In this document: positions 24,774 to 33,536 of the stretch, piece after piece
Numbering within the stretch: the stretch's first letter is position 1
Layout of the letters: each line of letters starts with the position of its first letter
NCBI RefSeq assembly: GCF_030128825.1
Contig: NZ_CP119129.1
Span: forward strand, 1 to 64,000
DNA: 64,000 bases
Direction of reading: 5' to 3'
DNA from: Sphingobium sp. WTD-1
Lineage (GTDB): Bacteria; Pseudomonadota; Alphaproteobacteria; Sphingomonadales; Sphingomonadaceae
Program-made: the position numbers and the translations under genes
Notes under the pieces: generated by a model
Databases searched by the model: none
Told to the model about the DNA's origin: nothing
Seen by the model: only the letters and a program-made list of their open reading frames with translations

Positions 24774-24840
24774 GCCCCTCGAAGGGGCGCACTGCCTTGA
24801 TGAAGGCAAGGGCGCGTAGCGCCCGCAGGCTTCATCAAGG
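24774..24840. ncRNA. Structured non-coding left end of the IS110 element (candidate bridge RNA region)
   Basis: A hairpin GCCCCT-CGA-AGGGGC (24774-24788) is followed by a compound stem. The outer arms CCTTGATGAAG / CTTCATCAAGG (24795-24805 / 24830-24840) enclose GGGCGC-GTA-GCGCCC (24810-24824). IS110-group elements express a target-choosing bridge RNA from a non-coding end; whether this structure is part of it is inference. Confidence 0.35.
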
Positions 24841-24908
24841 CGGTCATGATCGGCCCGCAGGTCTCTAAAGTGAAGTTGTCGACTCAACCCTTTGGAGACA
24901 GACCGACC

Positions 24909-26201
24909 ATGACCAAGCGTAGCTCTAATCCCACCGACGCCGTGCTGGTAGCCATCGATATGTCCAAACACCGCCAGGAGGTCCTGATCGAACGTCCAGA
25001 AGGCGGACCCCGACGTCGCATGACGGTGATGGCGACAAAGGCAGATTATGATCGCCTGGCCACGGATCTTAGCGACATCGGGCGTCCGATCATCGTCGGC
25101 TTCGAGGCTACTGGTAACTACCATCGCACGCTGGCGCATCGCCTGCTGTCCGCCGGCTTCGAGTTGCGCTTGATCTCGTCCGTTGCCTTGGCTCGAACGC
25201 GCGAGGCTCTGCACAATGGCTGGGACAAGAACGATTCCAAGGATGCGCAAGTGATCCTGCACATGCTGCGGATTGGCGCCACCCAGCGATACGTCGATCC
25301 GCTCGCCGCCGGGATCAACGACCTGCAGGAGATGTCGAAGACGCATGAAGCCATATCAAAGGCGAAGACCCAGGCCTGGCATAGGATCCTGACCCACTAC
25401 CTGCCGCTGTATTTCCCGGAGATCGAGCGTTTCGCCGGCAACAGCCGGTCTGACTGGTTCCTGGCGCTGATCGAACGTTTCCCGACGCCGGGGAGCATCA
25501 TCTCGATCGGCCGCGAAGCCTTCACTGAACAGGCCTGGCCGTTGATCGGTCGCAAGGTCTCCAAGGCCCGGGTAGTCAACGATATCTATGAGACCGCCTC
25601 TGCATCGATCGCGCTGCCGATTGACGAGGATTCCACTGCGATCACGATGTTCCGCATGGTCGTCGCTCAGGCTCGTACCCTGATCCAACAACGCAATGAG
25701 ATTGAGCGGATCGCCCATGACGCGCTGGCCGCGAACCGCGATTATCAGCTTCTGCGGATGATCCCAGGCATCGGACCGATCAATGCCCTGACGATCCTTG
25801 CCGAGGCCGGTGATCTGCGCCGCTTCAGCCATCATCGCCAGTTTCTCAAGTTCTGTGGCCTCGACCTCGCTACCTGTCAGTCCGGTATGTTCCGCGGTCG
25901 GACCAAGCTGTCAAAGTATGGCAATGCCCGGTTGCGGCGTACATTCTGGATGGCGACGCAGGTCGCGATCCGCCAGCGCGACAACAGCTTCCGCGATAAG
26001 CTGGGGCGCTATGTCGCCGGGTATCCCAACGACCCCGATCGCCGTCGCAAGGCGATGACCGCGCTCACCGCCAAAATGGCGCGCGTTGCGCATGCCGTCA
26101 TCAAGACGGGAACCGAGTACCGTCCGTTCGTCGAACGGGCGGACACCAGATGGAAGGACCCCTCTCTGTGCAGCCGTGAGGGCGCTACCGCGACCCTGTA
26201 G
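24909..26201 (+). CDS. IS110-family transposase (DEDD-type recombinase)
   Basis: 430 residues from ATG 24909 ([21 protein letters not shown], after TTTGGAGAC). The N-terminal RuvC-like DEDD domain shows [22 protein letters not shown] and [10 protein letters not shown]. The C-terminal transposase_20 domain shows [38 protein letters not shown] and [13 protein letters not shown], with the Ser of the serine-recombinase-like site expected in this region (SGMFRG). Length is normal. It integrates the element with guidance from a bridge RNA. Confidence 0.95.
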   Translation: MTKRSSNPTDAVLVAIDMSKHRQEVLIERPEGGPRRRMTVMATKADYDRLATDLSDIGRPIIVGFEATGNYHRTLAHRLLSAGFELRLISSVALARTREALHNGWDKNDSKDAQVILHMLRIGATQRYVDPLAAGINDLQEMSKTHEAISKAKTQAWHRILTHYLPLYFPEIERFAGNSRSDWFLALIERFPTPGSIISIGREAFTEQAWPLIGRKVSKARVVNDIYETASASIALPIDEDSTAITMFRMVVAQARTLIQQRNEIERIAHDALAANRDYQLLRMIPGIGPINALTILAEAGDLRRFSHHRQFLKFCGLDLATCQSGMFRGRTKLSKYGNARLRRTFWMATQVAIRQRDNSFRDKLGRYVAGYPNDPDRRRKAMTALTAKMARVAHAVIKTGTEYRPFVERADTRWKDPSLCSREGATATL

Positions 26202-26417
26202 ATAATGTTCGGGCCTTCCATCTGGCATCCGTATCTCATTTTAAGGACGGTGAGGACCACGACCCACGCGGCTGCTGGATCCTGTGTTTGCTATGGCCGA
26301 GAGCGCATTCCTTGACGATGGAAGCCATCTGGATCATAAAAATCATCAGCGCCGATTACACTCGGCGCAACGAGACCTGCTGGCCTTTGCCCGCTGCTGC
26401 TTCCCTACATAGGACGT

Positions 26418-26922
26418 TATCACTGACGATGCAAGCCGGCTTGCCATAGAGCCGCACCAGCGTGTCGAGCTCGCGCGCGACCCGCACCCCGGAGATGCTG
26501 GTATCGCCCACCAGGCACAGGTTCTCGCGGCAGCAGTCGTCGTTGATCGCCAGGATGCGTAGCCGCCGCGAGGCACCGAACGTATCCGCAACAAAATCCA
26601 TAGACCAGCGATCGTTCGGGCGCAGTGGCACGGGCATCGGCGTCCGGCTGCCACGGGCACGCTTGCGACCCCGTCGCCGGCGTACCGACAGTCCTTCCTC
26701 TTGGTACAGCCGGTAGAGCTTCTTGTGGTTCATGATGTACCCCTTTCGTTCGAGCATCACGCCGACGCGCCGATAGCCGAACCGGCGACGCGTGGCGGCG
26801 ATCTCGCGCATCGCCTCGCGGATCTCGGCATGGTCGGGCGGACGTTCTCGCCGGACCGTCTTCGGGTCGACGCCGATCAGCACGCAGGCACGGCGCTGCG
26901 AGATCTGGTAATCCCGCATCAC
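26418..26922 (-). pseudogene. IS3-family transposase OrfB, N-terminal part
   Basis: Contains the HTH_21 region (YQISQRRACVLIGVDPKTVRRERPPDHAEIREAMREIA), GYRRVGVMLERKGYIMNHKKLYRLYQEEGL and the first catalytic Asp segment NDRWSMDFVADTF. It ends at YGKPACIVSDN where the IS110 element enters. Normally made as an OrfAB fusion by -1 frameshifting near the end of orfA. Confidence 0.92.
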
Positions 26923-26957
26923 GCCGAGCGCCGCGTCCCGTCGCTGGCCTGGCGTCG

Positions 26958-27221
26958 TCAGACTTTTCCCAACAGGTCCTTCAGGATCGCGTTATCCAGC
27001 ACGCTCTCGGCCAAAAGCCGCTTGAGCTTGCCGTTCTCGTCCTCCAGCTGCCGAAGGCGCCGGGCATCGGACACCTCCATCCCGCCGTACTTCGCCTTCA
27101 GCTTGTAAAACGTCGCCGGGCTCAGCCCGTGCTTGCGACATACCTCGACCGTCGGCAGGCCCACCTCTTGCTCCTTGATCATCCCGATGATCTGCTCCTC
27201 GGTAAAACGGCTCTTCCTCAT
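26958..27221 (-). CDS. IS3-family OrfA (HTH protein)
   Basis: 87 residues: MRKSRFTEEQIIGMIKEQEVGLPTVEVCRKHGLSPATFYKLKAKYGG, then a leucine-zipper-like tail. This is the HTH_Tnp_1 DNA-binding protein of IS3/IS407-type elements. A run GGGAAAAG at its end is the likely -1 slip site into orfB. Intact, but useless without orfB. Confidence 0.93.
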   Translation of the reverse strand: MRKSRFTEEQIIGMIKEQEVGLPTVEVCRKHGLSPATFYKLKAKYGGMEVSDARRLRQLEDENGKLKRLLAESVLDNAILKDLLGKV

Positions 27222-27285
27222 TCGGCTGCTCCTTCGTTGGGGCAGACTCTACATCAGATCGAGGGAGCCAACGGGGGGCAGGTCA

Positions 27286-27428
27286 CTTGGGGACGACGCA
27301 CCCGCCGCAATGAGGGCGCGTTCCAACGTGAAGGGAGGTGATGAACTTGGCGGCAATGGCGCCGTCTGCGCGTGCGCGATAGTCGCGCAAGACGCCACGG
27401 CCAGCAGGGCCGCAATGACACGATGCAT
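27286..27428 (-). pseudogene. CzcC/TolC-type outer-membrane efflux gene, 5' fragment
   Basis: Start ATG 27428 behind AGGAG. Signal peptide MHRVIAALLAVASCATIAHAQ, then PLPPSSSPPFTLERALIAAGASSPS, which matches the first helix of CzcC/TolC-family outer-membrane factors. It is cut at 27286 by the IS3 end after about 47 codons; the rest of the gene and any czcBA partners are gone. Too short for most gene finders. Confidence 0.7.
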
Positions 27429-27485
27429 GAATGAGAGCTCCTGACAATTCCGGGAGGCCGCGAACGTTGCGGCGAAGGCGGAATA

Positions 27486-27821
27486 TCAGGCTATTGGAGG
27501 TCGCAGCGCGGGGTCAGCTGTAGCGAGCGGGAGGTACTGGAAACCGAAAAGCGGTGACGGGTTGTCCATGCCAAAAGCGATTGGCAGCACTTCGCTTTTC
27601 ACAGCATCGCAAACTTGGTGGCTGTGACAGCCCCCATGGTGATGCGTGAATCCCTTATTTGCATCGGAAGGAACCTGGTCCCCATCACCGTTGCTGTGTC
27701 CCATGCTGGCGGCTGTTGCACTGTCCACGCAGGAAATCGGCTCCATGGCGTGTGCAATTGATCCGCCAGTCAGAGACAGGCTGACATAAAGCGCTGCAAA
27801 AATGAGCAGGACACGCCGCAT
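27486..27821 (-). CDS. Secreted His/Cys-rich protein of a metal-efflux operon
   Basis: 111 residues from ATG 27821, giving MRRVLLIFAALYVSLSLTGGSIAHAMEP, a good signal peptide; the longer frame to 27908 has no ribosome-binding site. The mature part carries SCVDSATAA, GHSNGDGDQVPSD and the metal-site-like HHHGGCHSHQVC. Genes of this kind lie just before czcC in cobalt-zinc-cadmium efflux operons of sphingomonads; here czcC is truncated 58 bp downstream. Probably a periplasmic metal-binding protein. Confidence 0.65.
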   Translation of the reverse strand: MRRVLLIFAALYVSLSLTGGSIAHAMEPISCVDSATAASMGHSNGDGDQVPSDANKGFTHHHGGCHSHQVCDAVKSEVLPIAFGMDNPSPLFGFQYLPLATADPALRPPIA

Positions 27822-28393
27822 GATAGACGCGGATAGCACGATGAGACCACTTCTGAAAGGAATTCCTTCAGTGTTATTGGGATGGCGTCGCCTAGGGGGT
27901 AGAAGCACTCCTCTGAGCCGGGCGGCGGCCGGCTATCAAGGTCGATTACGAACGTCTCGCAGCCAATCGGGCCAATTTGGCTGGAGGGTGGTCATCGTCG
28001 GTGCGTCTGGATGAGGCGGTGGTTCTCAACCTCACAGAATTATCTGGTGAACTTCAGGACTGGCGTTTCATGTAAGTGTGACGTGCAGGTTTCGACCGAG
28101 GGCGCCTTCGCAAGCACCGCTCTGGATCGACCCTGACCTTTTGAAGTTCGGAGGCGATACAGATCAAGGCGACTATCTACCAAAAAACCTGTTCGTGTGA
28201 CCCGCCAGTCGTTTAATGCGCCGTCGTTGCGTCGCCATGGTGTCAATCTGGTGTTGTTCTAACGCAGTCTTGAAGGAGGGTCCGTTGCGAATCCCGCTTT
28301 CGTCGCTTCTATTTGTCGAAGTGGCGTCCCCATGTTGGCTGCCGTTCGTCGAAATCCGCGGCTGCGATGCAAGATAGATTGCCGGCGAGCGCC
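27822..28393. other. Intergenic stretch without supported gene
   Basis: About 570 bp between the divergent His-rich gene and the MscS gene. Short open frames on both strands lack starts, homology and codon character. Presumably it holds the promoters of both genes; no clear operator was seen. Confidence 0.5.
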
Positions 28394-29656
28394 ATGATCG
28401 ATTCGCAAACCTTCTCCGCCACTTTCCCCTTCGCGGCTGCCATGCCTTCATGGCTGGAGGCGATGCTTGGGGTCGCCCTGCTGTTTGCGATTGCGGTCTT
28501 CGTCAACTGGATCGTCAAGCAGGTGATCCTTAAGTTCGCCTTGCAGCTGTTGCCCAAGGACGGTCCGACTCCCGCACCTATCGTCGCGCGGCTCGCCAAT
28601 ATCGTGCCTGCGCTCATCCTCGCCCGCGGCGTCGGACTAGTCGTGCATCTGCCAGCTGGTTTGGCGACGGCGATCCATAATGTCGCGAATGCTTTCATCA
28701 TCCTGACGATCATCCTGGCGATGAACGCCGCGCTCAATCTTGCAAATCGGCTCTATCAGCGCCGGCCCGATGCCGCCCATCGTCCCATCAAGGGATATGT
28801 CCAGGTCCTCAAAATCCTGCTGTTTCTTGCCGGCGCGGTGCTGGTGATTGCGGTGGTGATGGAACAGTCGCCGCTGCTACTGCTCTCGGGACTGGGCGCG
28901 CTGGCGGCAGTGCTCATGCTGGTGTTCAAGGATACGATCCTGTCGCTGGTCGCGTCGGTGCAGCTCACCTCCAACGACATGCTCCGGGTCGGGGACTGGA
29001 TCGAGATGCCCGCGCTCAATGCTGATGGAGACGTGATCGATATTGCCTTGCACACGATCAAAGTGCAGAACTTCGACAAGACGATCACGAGCATACCCAC
29101 CTATCGGCTTATCTCCGACAGCTTCAAGAACTGGCGCGGCATGCAGGACGTCGGTGTGCGACGGATCAAGCGATCCCTCTTCATCGACCAGAGCAGCATC
29201 CGCTTTCTGGGCGAAGAGGACGAACTGAGCGTGCGCCGTTTCGCGCTGATCGACGATTATCTAATCCGCAAACAGGGCGAACTGGCGCAATCGAACGATC
29301 ACCTCGTCGAGCATGGCGGGGATGTCGTGAACGGACGGCGCCTTACCAACATCGGCACGTTTCGCGCCTATGTCATCGCGTATCTTCGCGCACAAACGCG
29401 TGTGTCGGGCGATATGGCCCTGCTCGTGCGTCAGCTCCAACCTACCGCGCAGGGATTGCCGCTGGAGATCTACTGCTTCACCGCGACGACGATCTGGTCG
29501 GAATATGAAACCATCCAGGCCGATATTTTCGATCACTTGCTCGCGATCCTGCCTGAATTCGACCTGCGCCTCTATCAGGCACCGAGCGGCCATGACGTTC
29601 AACGGATGTCATTGGGCGAGAATGCGAAGAAATTGATCGGGGTGGGAGATGGCTGA
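28394..29656 (+). CDS. MscS-family mechanosensitive channel (YbdG-like)
   Basis: 420 residues from ATG 28394 (MIDSQTFSATFPFAAAMPSWLEA). Five or so membrane segments precede the MscS core LLLSGLGALAAVLMLVFKDTILSLVASVQLTSNDMLRVGDWIEMP, followed by the beta domain (GDVIDIALHTIKVQNFDKTITSIPTYRLISDSFKNWRGM). The long C-terminal cytoplasmic region identifies the YbdG/YnaI-like medium-size branch. It releases solutes on hypoosmotic shock. Monocistronic. Confidence 0.9.
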   Translation: MIDSQTFSATFPFAAAMPSWLEAMLGVALLFAIAVFVNWIVKQVILKFALQLLPKDGPTPAPIVARLANIVPALILARGVGLVVHLPAGLATAIHNVANAFIILTIILAMNAALNLANRLYQRRPDAAHRPIKGYVQVLKILLFLAGAVLVIAVVMEQSPLLLLSGLGALAAVLMLVFKDTILSLVASVQLTSNDMLRVGDWIEMPALNADGDVIDIALHTIKVQNFDKTITSIPTYRLISDSFKNWRGMQDVGVRRIKRSLFIDQSSIRFLGEEDELSVRRFALIDDYLIRKQGELAQSNDHLVEHGGDVVNGRRLTNIGTFRAYVIAYLRAQTRVSGDMALLVRQLQPTAQGLPLEIYCFTATTIWSEYETIQADIFDHLLAILPEFDLRLYQAPSGHDVQRMSLGENAKKLIGVGDG

Positions 29657-29704
29657 GCGTTGTCAAGCCGTCCAAGCGCTCGAGTTCCGTTGTGTCACCA
29701 TGCT

Positions 29705-30136
29705 TCAATGGCGCCCTCGGACATAGAAACGGCCAATCAGGGACAAGCCGATAGGCAAAATGGCTAATACGGCCATGCCGATTACCCAGATGACCACGAC
29801 GGCGCCCTTTCCGGTGCTCTTTAGCATCCCCAGCAATTGTCCGGGCAGGCTGCTGGTATCGAGCGCGGCCAGTATGTCGCCGGCAGATTTGTTGCCCAGC
29901 GTTTTCGCGGTATCCTGTCCGCGATCCACAACGAGATCGAGCGAGGTGGCGAGCCAGGCGAGCACGGGATCGGTAAAGCTGTAGAGAAGCCAGGAGAGAA
30001 GCGACCAGACCAGCATCGCGAGGCCGATCAGAATCCAGGCGAAAGGCCGCAATTTCCCGCTTCGGATCCGCGTGGCTCCCTCCTGAGGAAAGCCTTCGAT
30101 CGATTGGTTTTTCCAGCGTCGCGAGCCATGTGACAA
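29705..30136 (-). CDS. Small membrane protein with two transmembrane segments
   Basis: 143 residues. A basic N-terminus (RSGKLRPFAW), a first membrane segment ILIGLAMLVWSLLSWLLYSF, an extracytoplasmic loop with DRGQDTAKTLGNKSAGDILAAL, and a second span VVVIWVIGMAVLAILPIGLSLIGRFYVRGRH. No family name recognised. It converges with the MscS gene and diverges from the PHA synthase operon; its start region overlaps the promoter area of that operon. Confidence 0.65.
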   Translation of the reverse strand: MSHGSRRWKNQSIEGFPQEGATRIRSGKLRPFAWILIGLAMLVWSLLSWLLYSFTDPVLAWLATSLDLVVDRGQDTAKTLGNKSAGDILAALDTSSLPGQLLGMLKSTGKGAVVVIWVIGMAVLAILPIGLSLIGRFYVRGRH

Positions 30137-30356
30137 AGCGAATTCCCTTCATATTAGCCCGATGCGGGGTCTGGCCAAACGACCCAGCGGCCATCTTCAC
30201 CCGTACGCAACAAAGACACCATAGGGAATGTCCCTATAGCGCGTTTGTGACCGAACATAGGAAAGGCGTGCCTTGATTGTGCTGCTCCGCTCCCGAGTCT
30301 CGGGGTCATGCGCGGAAGGCTTAGGAATTGGCCCGTTCATGGAAGGTTTGAAGATC

Positions 30357-32114
30357 ATGGTCGAAGCTCAGACCCCCGGCGTGGGTGATCCGCTCGATGG
30401 CCTGGCGGAGACCATGGACCGCGCCGCAGGTGCCATGATTGCTCAGGCAACCTTCGGCTTGTCGCCGGCCACGCTGGCCCAGGCCGTCTCCGACTGGATG
30501 CTGCACCTTGCCGCCTCGCCGGGCAAGCAGACGCAGCTCGCTGCCAAGGCGCTGCGCAAAATGACGCGACTGGGAGACTATGCCATGCGTAGCGCGACGG
30601 ACGCGCAGGCGGGGCGCGCGATCGAGCCGCTGCCGCAGGATCGGCGCTTTGCCGATCCAGCTTGGGCGACGGCGCCGTTCAACCTCGTCTCGCAGGCCTT
30701 TCTGCTCAACCAGCAATGGTGGCACGCGGCAACGACCGGGATCACGGGCGTTACCGCGCATCATGAGGAGATGGTGGCTTTCGCCGTCCGCCAGTGGCTG
30801 GACATGGCGGCGCCCACCAATTTCCTCCCCACGAACCCCGTCCTGCAGCAGCGTATCCTGGAGACCGGCGGACAGTGCTTGGCCGACGGCCTGCGAAATT
30901 GGATGACCGACGTCGAGGCGCTGATGCGCGGCCTGCCGCCGGCCGGTACGGAAACGTTCCAGGTCGGCGAAACCCTCGCAACCGCCGAAGGCAAAGTCGT
31001 GTACCGGAACCGGCTAATGGAATTGATCCAATATGCGCCGACGACGGAGCAAGTCCGGCCCGAGCCGATCCTGATCGTGCCCGCCTGGATCATGAAATAT
31101 TACATCCTCGACCTGTCGCCGGAGAATTCATTGGTCCAGTGGCTCACCGCGCAGGGCTTCACCGTGTTCATGATCTCCTGGCATAATCCCGGCAGCACCG
31201 ATCGCGACCTCGACATGGCCGATTATCTGCAGCTTGGACCGATGGCCGCACTCGACGCCGTCGCCGCGATCACCGGCGGCGCTTCGGTCCATGCGGCGGG
31301 TTATTGCCTCGGCGGGACGCTGCTTGCGATCGCGGCGGCGGCCATGGCGCGCGATGGCGACGACCGGCTGGCCAGCCTCACGCTGCTCGCGGCCCAGACC
31401 GAGTTCTGCGAGCCTGGCGAACTGGGCCTGTTCATCGACGAAGGACAGCTTAGCCTACTCGAGAACATGATGTGGGGTCGAGGCTATCTCGACAGCGCTC
31501 AGATGGGCGGCGCGTTTCAGATGCTGCGCTCGAACGATCTGGTCTGGTCGCGCGTGCTCACCACTTATCTCATGGGCGAGCGCGAGCCGATGAATGATCT
31601 CATGGCCTGGAACGCGGACGGCACGCGGATGCCCTATGCCATGCACAGCCAGTATCTGCGCCGGCTGTTCCTCAAGGACGATCTCGCCGAAGGACGCTTC
31701 CAGGTCAATGGACGCCCGATCGCCCTGTCGGCGTTGCGCCGGCCGATGTTCGTGGTCGGCACGGAGCGCGATCATGTCGCGCCTTGGCGTTCGGTCTTCA
31801 AGATTCACCGGCTGACCGGGGCGCCGATCGACTTCGTGCTGACCAGCGGCGGCCATAATGCCGGGATCGTCTCGGAGCCGGGGCATCCAGGCCGGTCCTA
31901 TCGTCTGCTTACTCGCGAGGCGGATGGAGCCGCGCTCGACCCCGACGCATGGCTGGATGCCGCGACGCGTCACGAAGGCAGCTGGTGGACCGCGTGGAGC
32001 GATTGGCTCGCAAAATTGTCGGGCAAAGCGGGCACGCCGCCGCCGATGGGCGCACCGGACAAGGGCTATGCGCCGCTCGCAGAGGCACCCGGCCATTATG
32101 TGCTGGAGCGCTGA
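30357..32114 (+). CDS. phaC: PHA/PHB synthase family protein (class I-like)
   Basis: 585 residues from ATG 30357, which follows GGAAGG by 11 nt; an in-frame ATG at 30339 contains that site. PhaC N-terminal domain (FNLVSQAFLLNQQWWHAATTGI, PTNFLPTNPVLQQRILETGG), then an alpha/beta-hydrolase. The lipase-box-like GYCLGGTLL has Cys as nucleophile, Asp is in TERDHVAPW, and His is in TSGGHNAG. It polymerises hydroxyacyl-CoA into storage polyester. Followed after 3 nt by the MaoC-PTA gene and then acetate kinase in one operon, linking storage polymer to acyl-phosphate metabolism. Confidence 0.9.
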   Translation: MVEAQTPGVGDPLDGLAETMDRAAGAMIAQATFGLSPATLAQAVSDWMLHLAASPGKQTQLAAKALRKMTRLGDYAMRSATDAQAGRAIEPLPQDRRFADPAWATAPFNLVSQAFLLNQQWWHAATTGITGVTAHHEEMVAFAVRQWLDMAAPTNFLPTNPVLQQRILETGGQCLADGLRNWMTDVEALMRGLPPAGTETFQVGETLATAEGKVVYRNRLMELIQYAPTTEQVRPEPILIVPAWIMKYYILDLSPENSLVQWLTAQGFTVFMISWHNPGSTDRDLDMADYLQLGPMAALDAVAAITGGASVHAAGYCLGGTLLAIAAAAMARDGDDRLASLTLLAAQTEFCEPGELGLFIDEGQLSLLENMMWGRGYLDSAQMGGAFQMLRSNDLVWSRVLTTYLMGEREPMNDLMAWNADGTRMPYAMHSQYLRRLFLKDDLAEGRFQVNGRPIALSALRRPMFVVGTERDHVAPWRSVFKIHRLTGAPIDFVLTSGGHNAGIVSEPGHPGRSYRLLTREADGAALDPDAWLDAATRHEGSWWTAWSDWLAKLSGKAGTPPPMGAPDKGYAPLAEAPGHYVLER

Positions 32115-32117
32115 GCG

Positions 32118-33536
32118 ATGAATGACGAACCAATGATCGAGAACCGCACCTTCGACGAGATCGCGGTGGGTGATACGGCGAGCCTGGCGCGAACACTGCG
32201 CGAGGAGGACATCCAGCTCTTCGCGCTGGTCTCGGGCGACGTCAATCCCGCGCACGTCGATCCCGACTATGCCGCGACTGACCTGTTCCGCCGCGTGATC
32301 GCGCATGGCATGTGGGGTGGCGGGCTGATATCGGCGGTGCTCGGCACCGAACTTCCGGGTCCCGGCGCCATCTATCTCAGCCAGTCGCTGCGCTTCTCGC
32401 GTCCGGTCGGCCTTGGCGATACGATCACCGCCAGCGTAACGGTGGCCGAGAAGCAGACGGAACACAGCATCGTGATATTCGACTGCCGCTGCGTCAACCA
32501 GGACGGCGAGGAGGTGATCTCAGGCCGCGCGGAGGTCAAGGCGCCGAACGAGAAAGTGCGCCGCCCGCGCATTGCCCTGCCGGACGTCCATCTTGCCGAA
32601 CGTCATGGTTATCGTCGATTGATGGAAAAAGTGGCTGGGCTCGCGCCGGTGCCGACCGCGGTAGCCCATCCGTGCAGCGCGTCGGCGATCGTGGCGGTCG
32701 TGGAGGCAGCCGAGCAGGGCCTGATCGCCCCCATCCTGGTCGGCCCGGAGGCGAAAATCCGCATCGCGGCCGAGGAGGCCGGGAAGGACATCACGGGCTT
32801 TCCGATCGAGTCTGCCGGCCATAGCCATGACGCGGCGGCCAGGGCGGTCGCACTCGTGCATGAGGGCAAGGCCAGACTGCTGATGAAGGGCTCGCTCCAC
32901 ACCGACGAACTGATGGGCGCTGTCGTTGCGTCCGGCACGGGCCTGCGGACGGAGCGGCGGATCAGCCATGCCTATGTGATGGATGTGGCGGACCACCTGG
33001 GACCTCTCATCATCACCGATGCGGCGATCAACATCGCCCCGAGCCTGGAGGAGAAGGCGGATATCATCCGCAACGCCATCGATCTCGCGCATGTGATCGG
33101 GATCGAGGAGCCGAAGGTCGCGATCCTCTCCGCGGTTGAGACGGTCAATCCGGCAATGGTCTCCACGCTCGACGCGGCAGCGCTCTGCAAGATGGCGGAT
33201 CGCGGGCAGATCACCGGCGGACTGCTCGACGGGCCGCTCGCATTCGACAACGCGATCAGCCCTGATGCGGCGCGCGAGAAAGGCATCGTCTCGCCGGTCG
33301 CGGGACGGGCGGACATCCTCGTCGTACCCGATATCGAATCCGGCAACATGCTGGCCAAGCAATTGACCTTTCTGGGTGATGCGGATGCCGCCGGTGTCGT
33401 TCTCGGGGCGCGCGTGCCGATCATCCTGACCAGCCGTGCCGACAGCCTGCGGACCCGGTTGGCTTCGTGCGCGGTCGCTGTGCTTATGGCCCATGCGGCG
33501 ACAAAGGCCGCGCCGGGGATGGCGACGCGCGCATGA
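32118..33536 (+). CDS. MaoC-like hydratase / phosphate acetyltransferase fusion
   Basis: 472 residues. Domain one (about 8-140) is a MaoC hot-dog hydratase, with the active-site pattern VSGDVNPAHVDPDYA and HGMWGGGLISAVLG for (R)-enoyl-CoA hydration. Domain two (about 160-465) is phosphate acetyl/butyryltransferase: HPCSASAIVAVVEAAEQGLIAPILVGPE, LLMKGSLHTDELM, PLIITDAAINIAPSLEEKADI, QLTFLGDADAAGVVLGARVPIILTSRADS. The fusion is a known family. It could supply (R)-3-hydroxyacyl-CoA to PhaC and interconvert acyl-CoA and acyl-phosphate for the next gene, acetate kinase, whose ATG overlaps its stop. Confidence 0.93.
   Translation: MNDEPMIENRTFDEIAVGDTASLARTLREEDIQLFALVSGDVNPAHVDPDYAATDLFRRVIAHGMWGGGLISAVLGTELPGPGAIYLSQSLRFSRPVGLGDTITASVTVAEKQTEHSIVIFDCRCVNQDGEEVISGRAEVKAPNEKVRRPRIALPDVHLAERHGYRRLMEKVAGLAPVPTAVAHPCSASAIVAVVEAAEQGLIAPILVGPEAKIRIAAEEAGKDITGFPIESAGHSHDAAARAVALVHEGKARLLMKGSLHTDELMGAVVASGTGLRTERRISHAYVMDVADHLGPLIITDAAINIAPSLEEKADIIRNAIDLAHVIGIEEPKVAILSAVETVNPAMVSTLDAAALCKMADRGQITGGLLDGPLAFDNAISPDAAREKGIVSPVAGRADILVVPDIESGNMLAKQLTFLGDADAAGVVLGARVPIILTSRADSLRTRLASCAVAVLMAHAATKAAPGMATRA

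Larger units (their letters stand above)
24758..26414 (+). mobile_element. IS110-family element inserted in the IS3-family transposase gene
   Basis: The split orfB rejoins (VSDN-GTEFTS) if about 24758-26414 is removed; CGT is present at both junctions (24755-24757 and 26415-26417). It has one transposase gene, about 150 bp of non-coding DNA on its left and about 213 bp on its right, and no long terminal inverted repeats, as in IS110. Confidence 0.85.
24382..27285 (-). mobile_element. IS3-family (IS407-like) element interrupted by IS110
   Basis: Ends TGACCTGCCCCCCGTTGG (24382-24399) and its exact inverse (27268-27285). Without the inner element its length is about 1.24 kb, normal for this group. 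orfA is intact and orfB is split. The 4 bp outside each end differ (GGCG and CTTG), so there is no target duplication. The left flank is a TonB receptor and the right flank a czcC-like gene, showing that a deletion or recombination occurred next to the element. Confidence 0.93.

Noticed and set aside
24408..25346. 312-codon minus-strand frame spanning the IS3/IS110 junction
   Set aside because: It fuses the orfB C-terminus with antisense of the IS110 transposase; only 24408-24757 is real.
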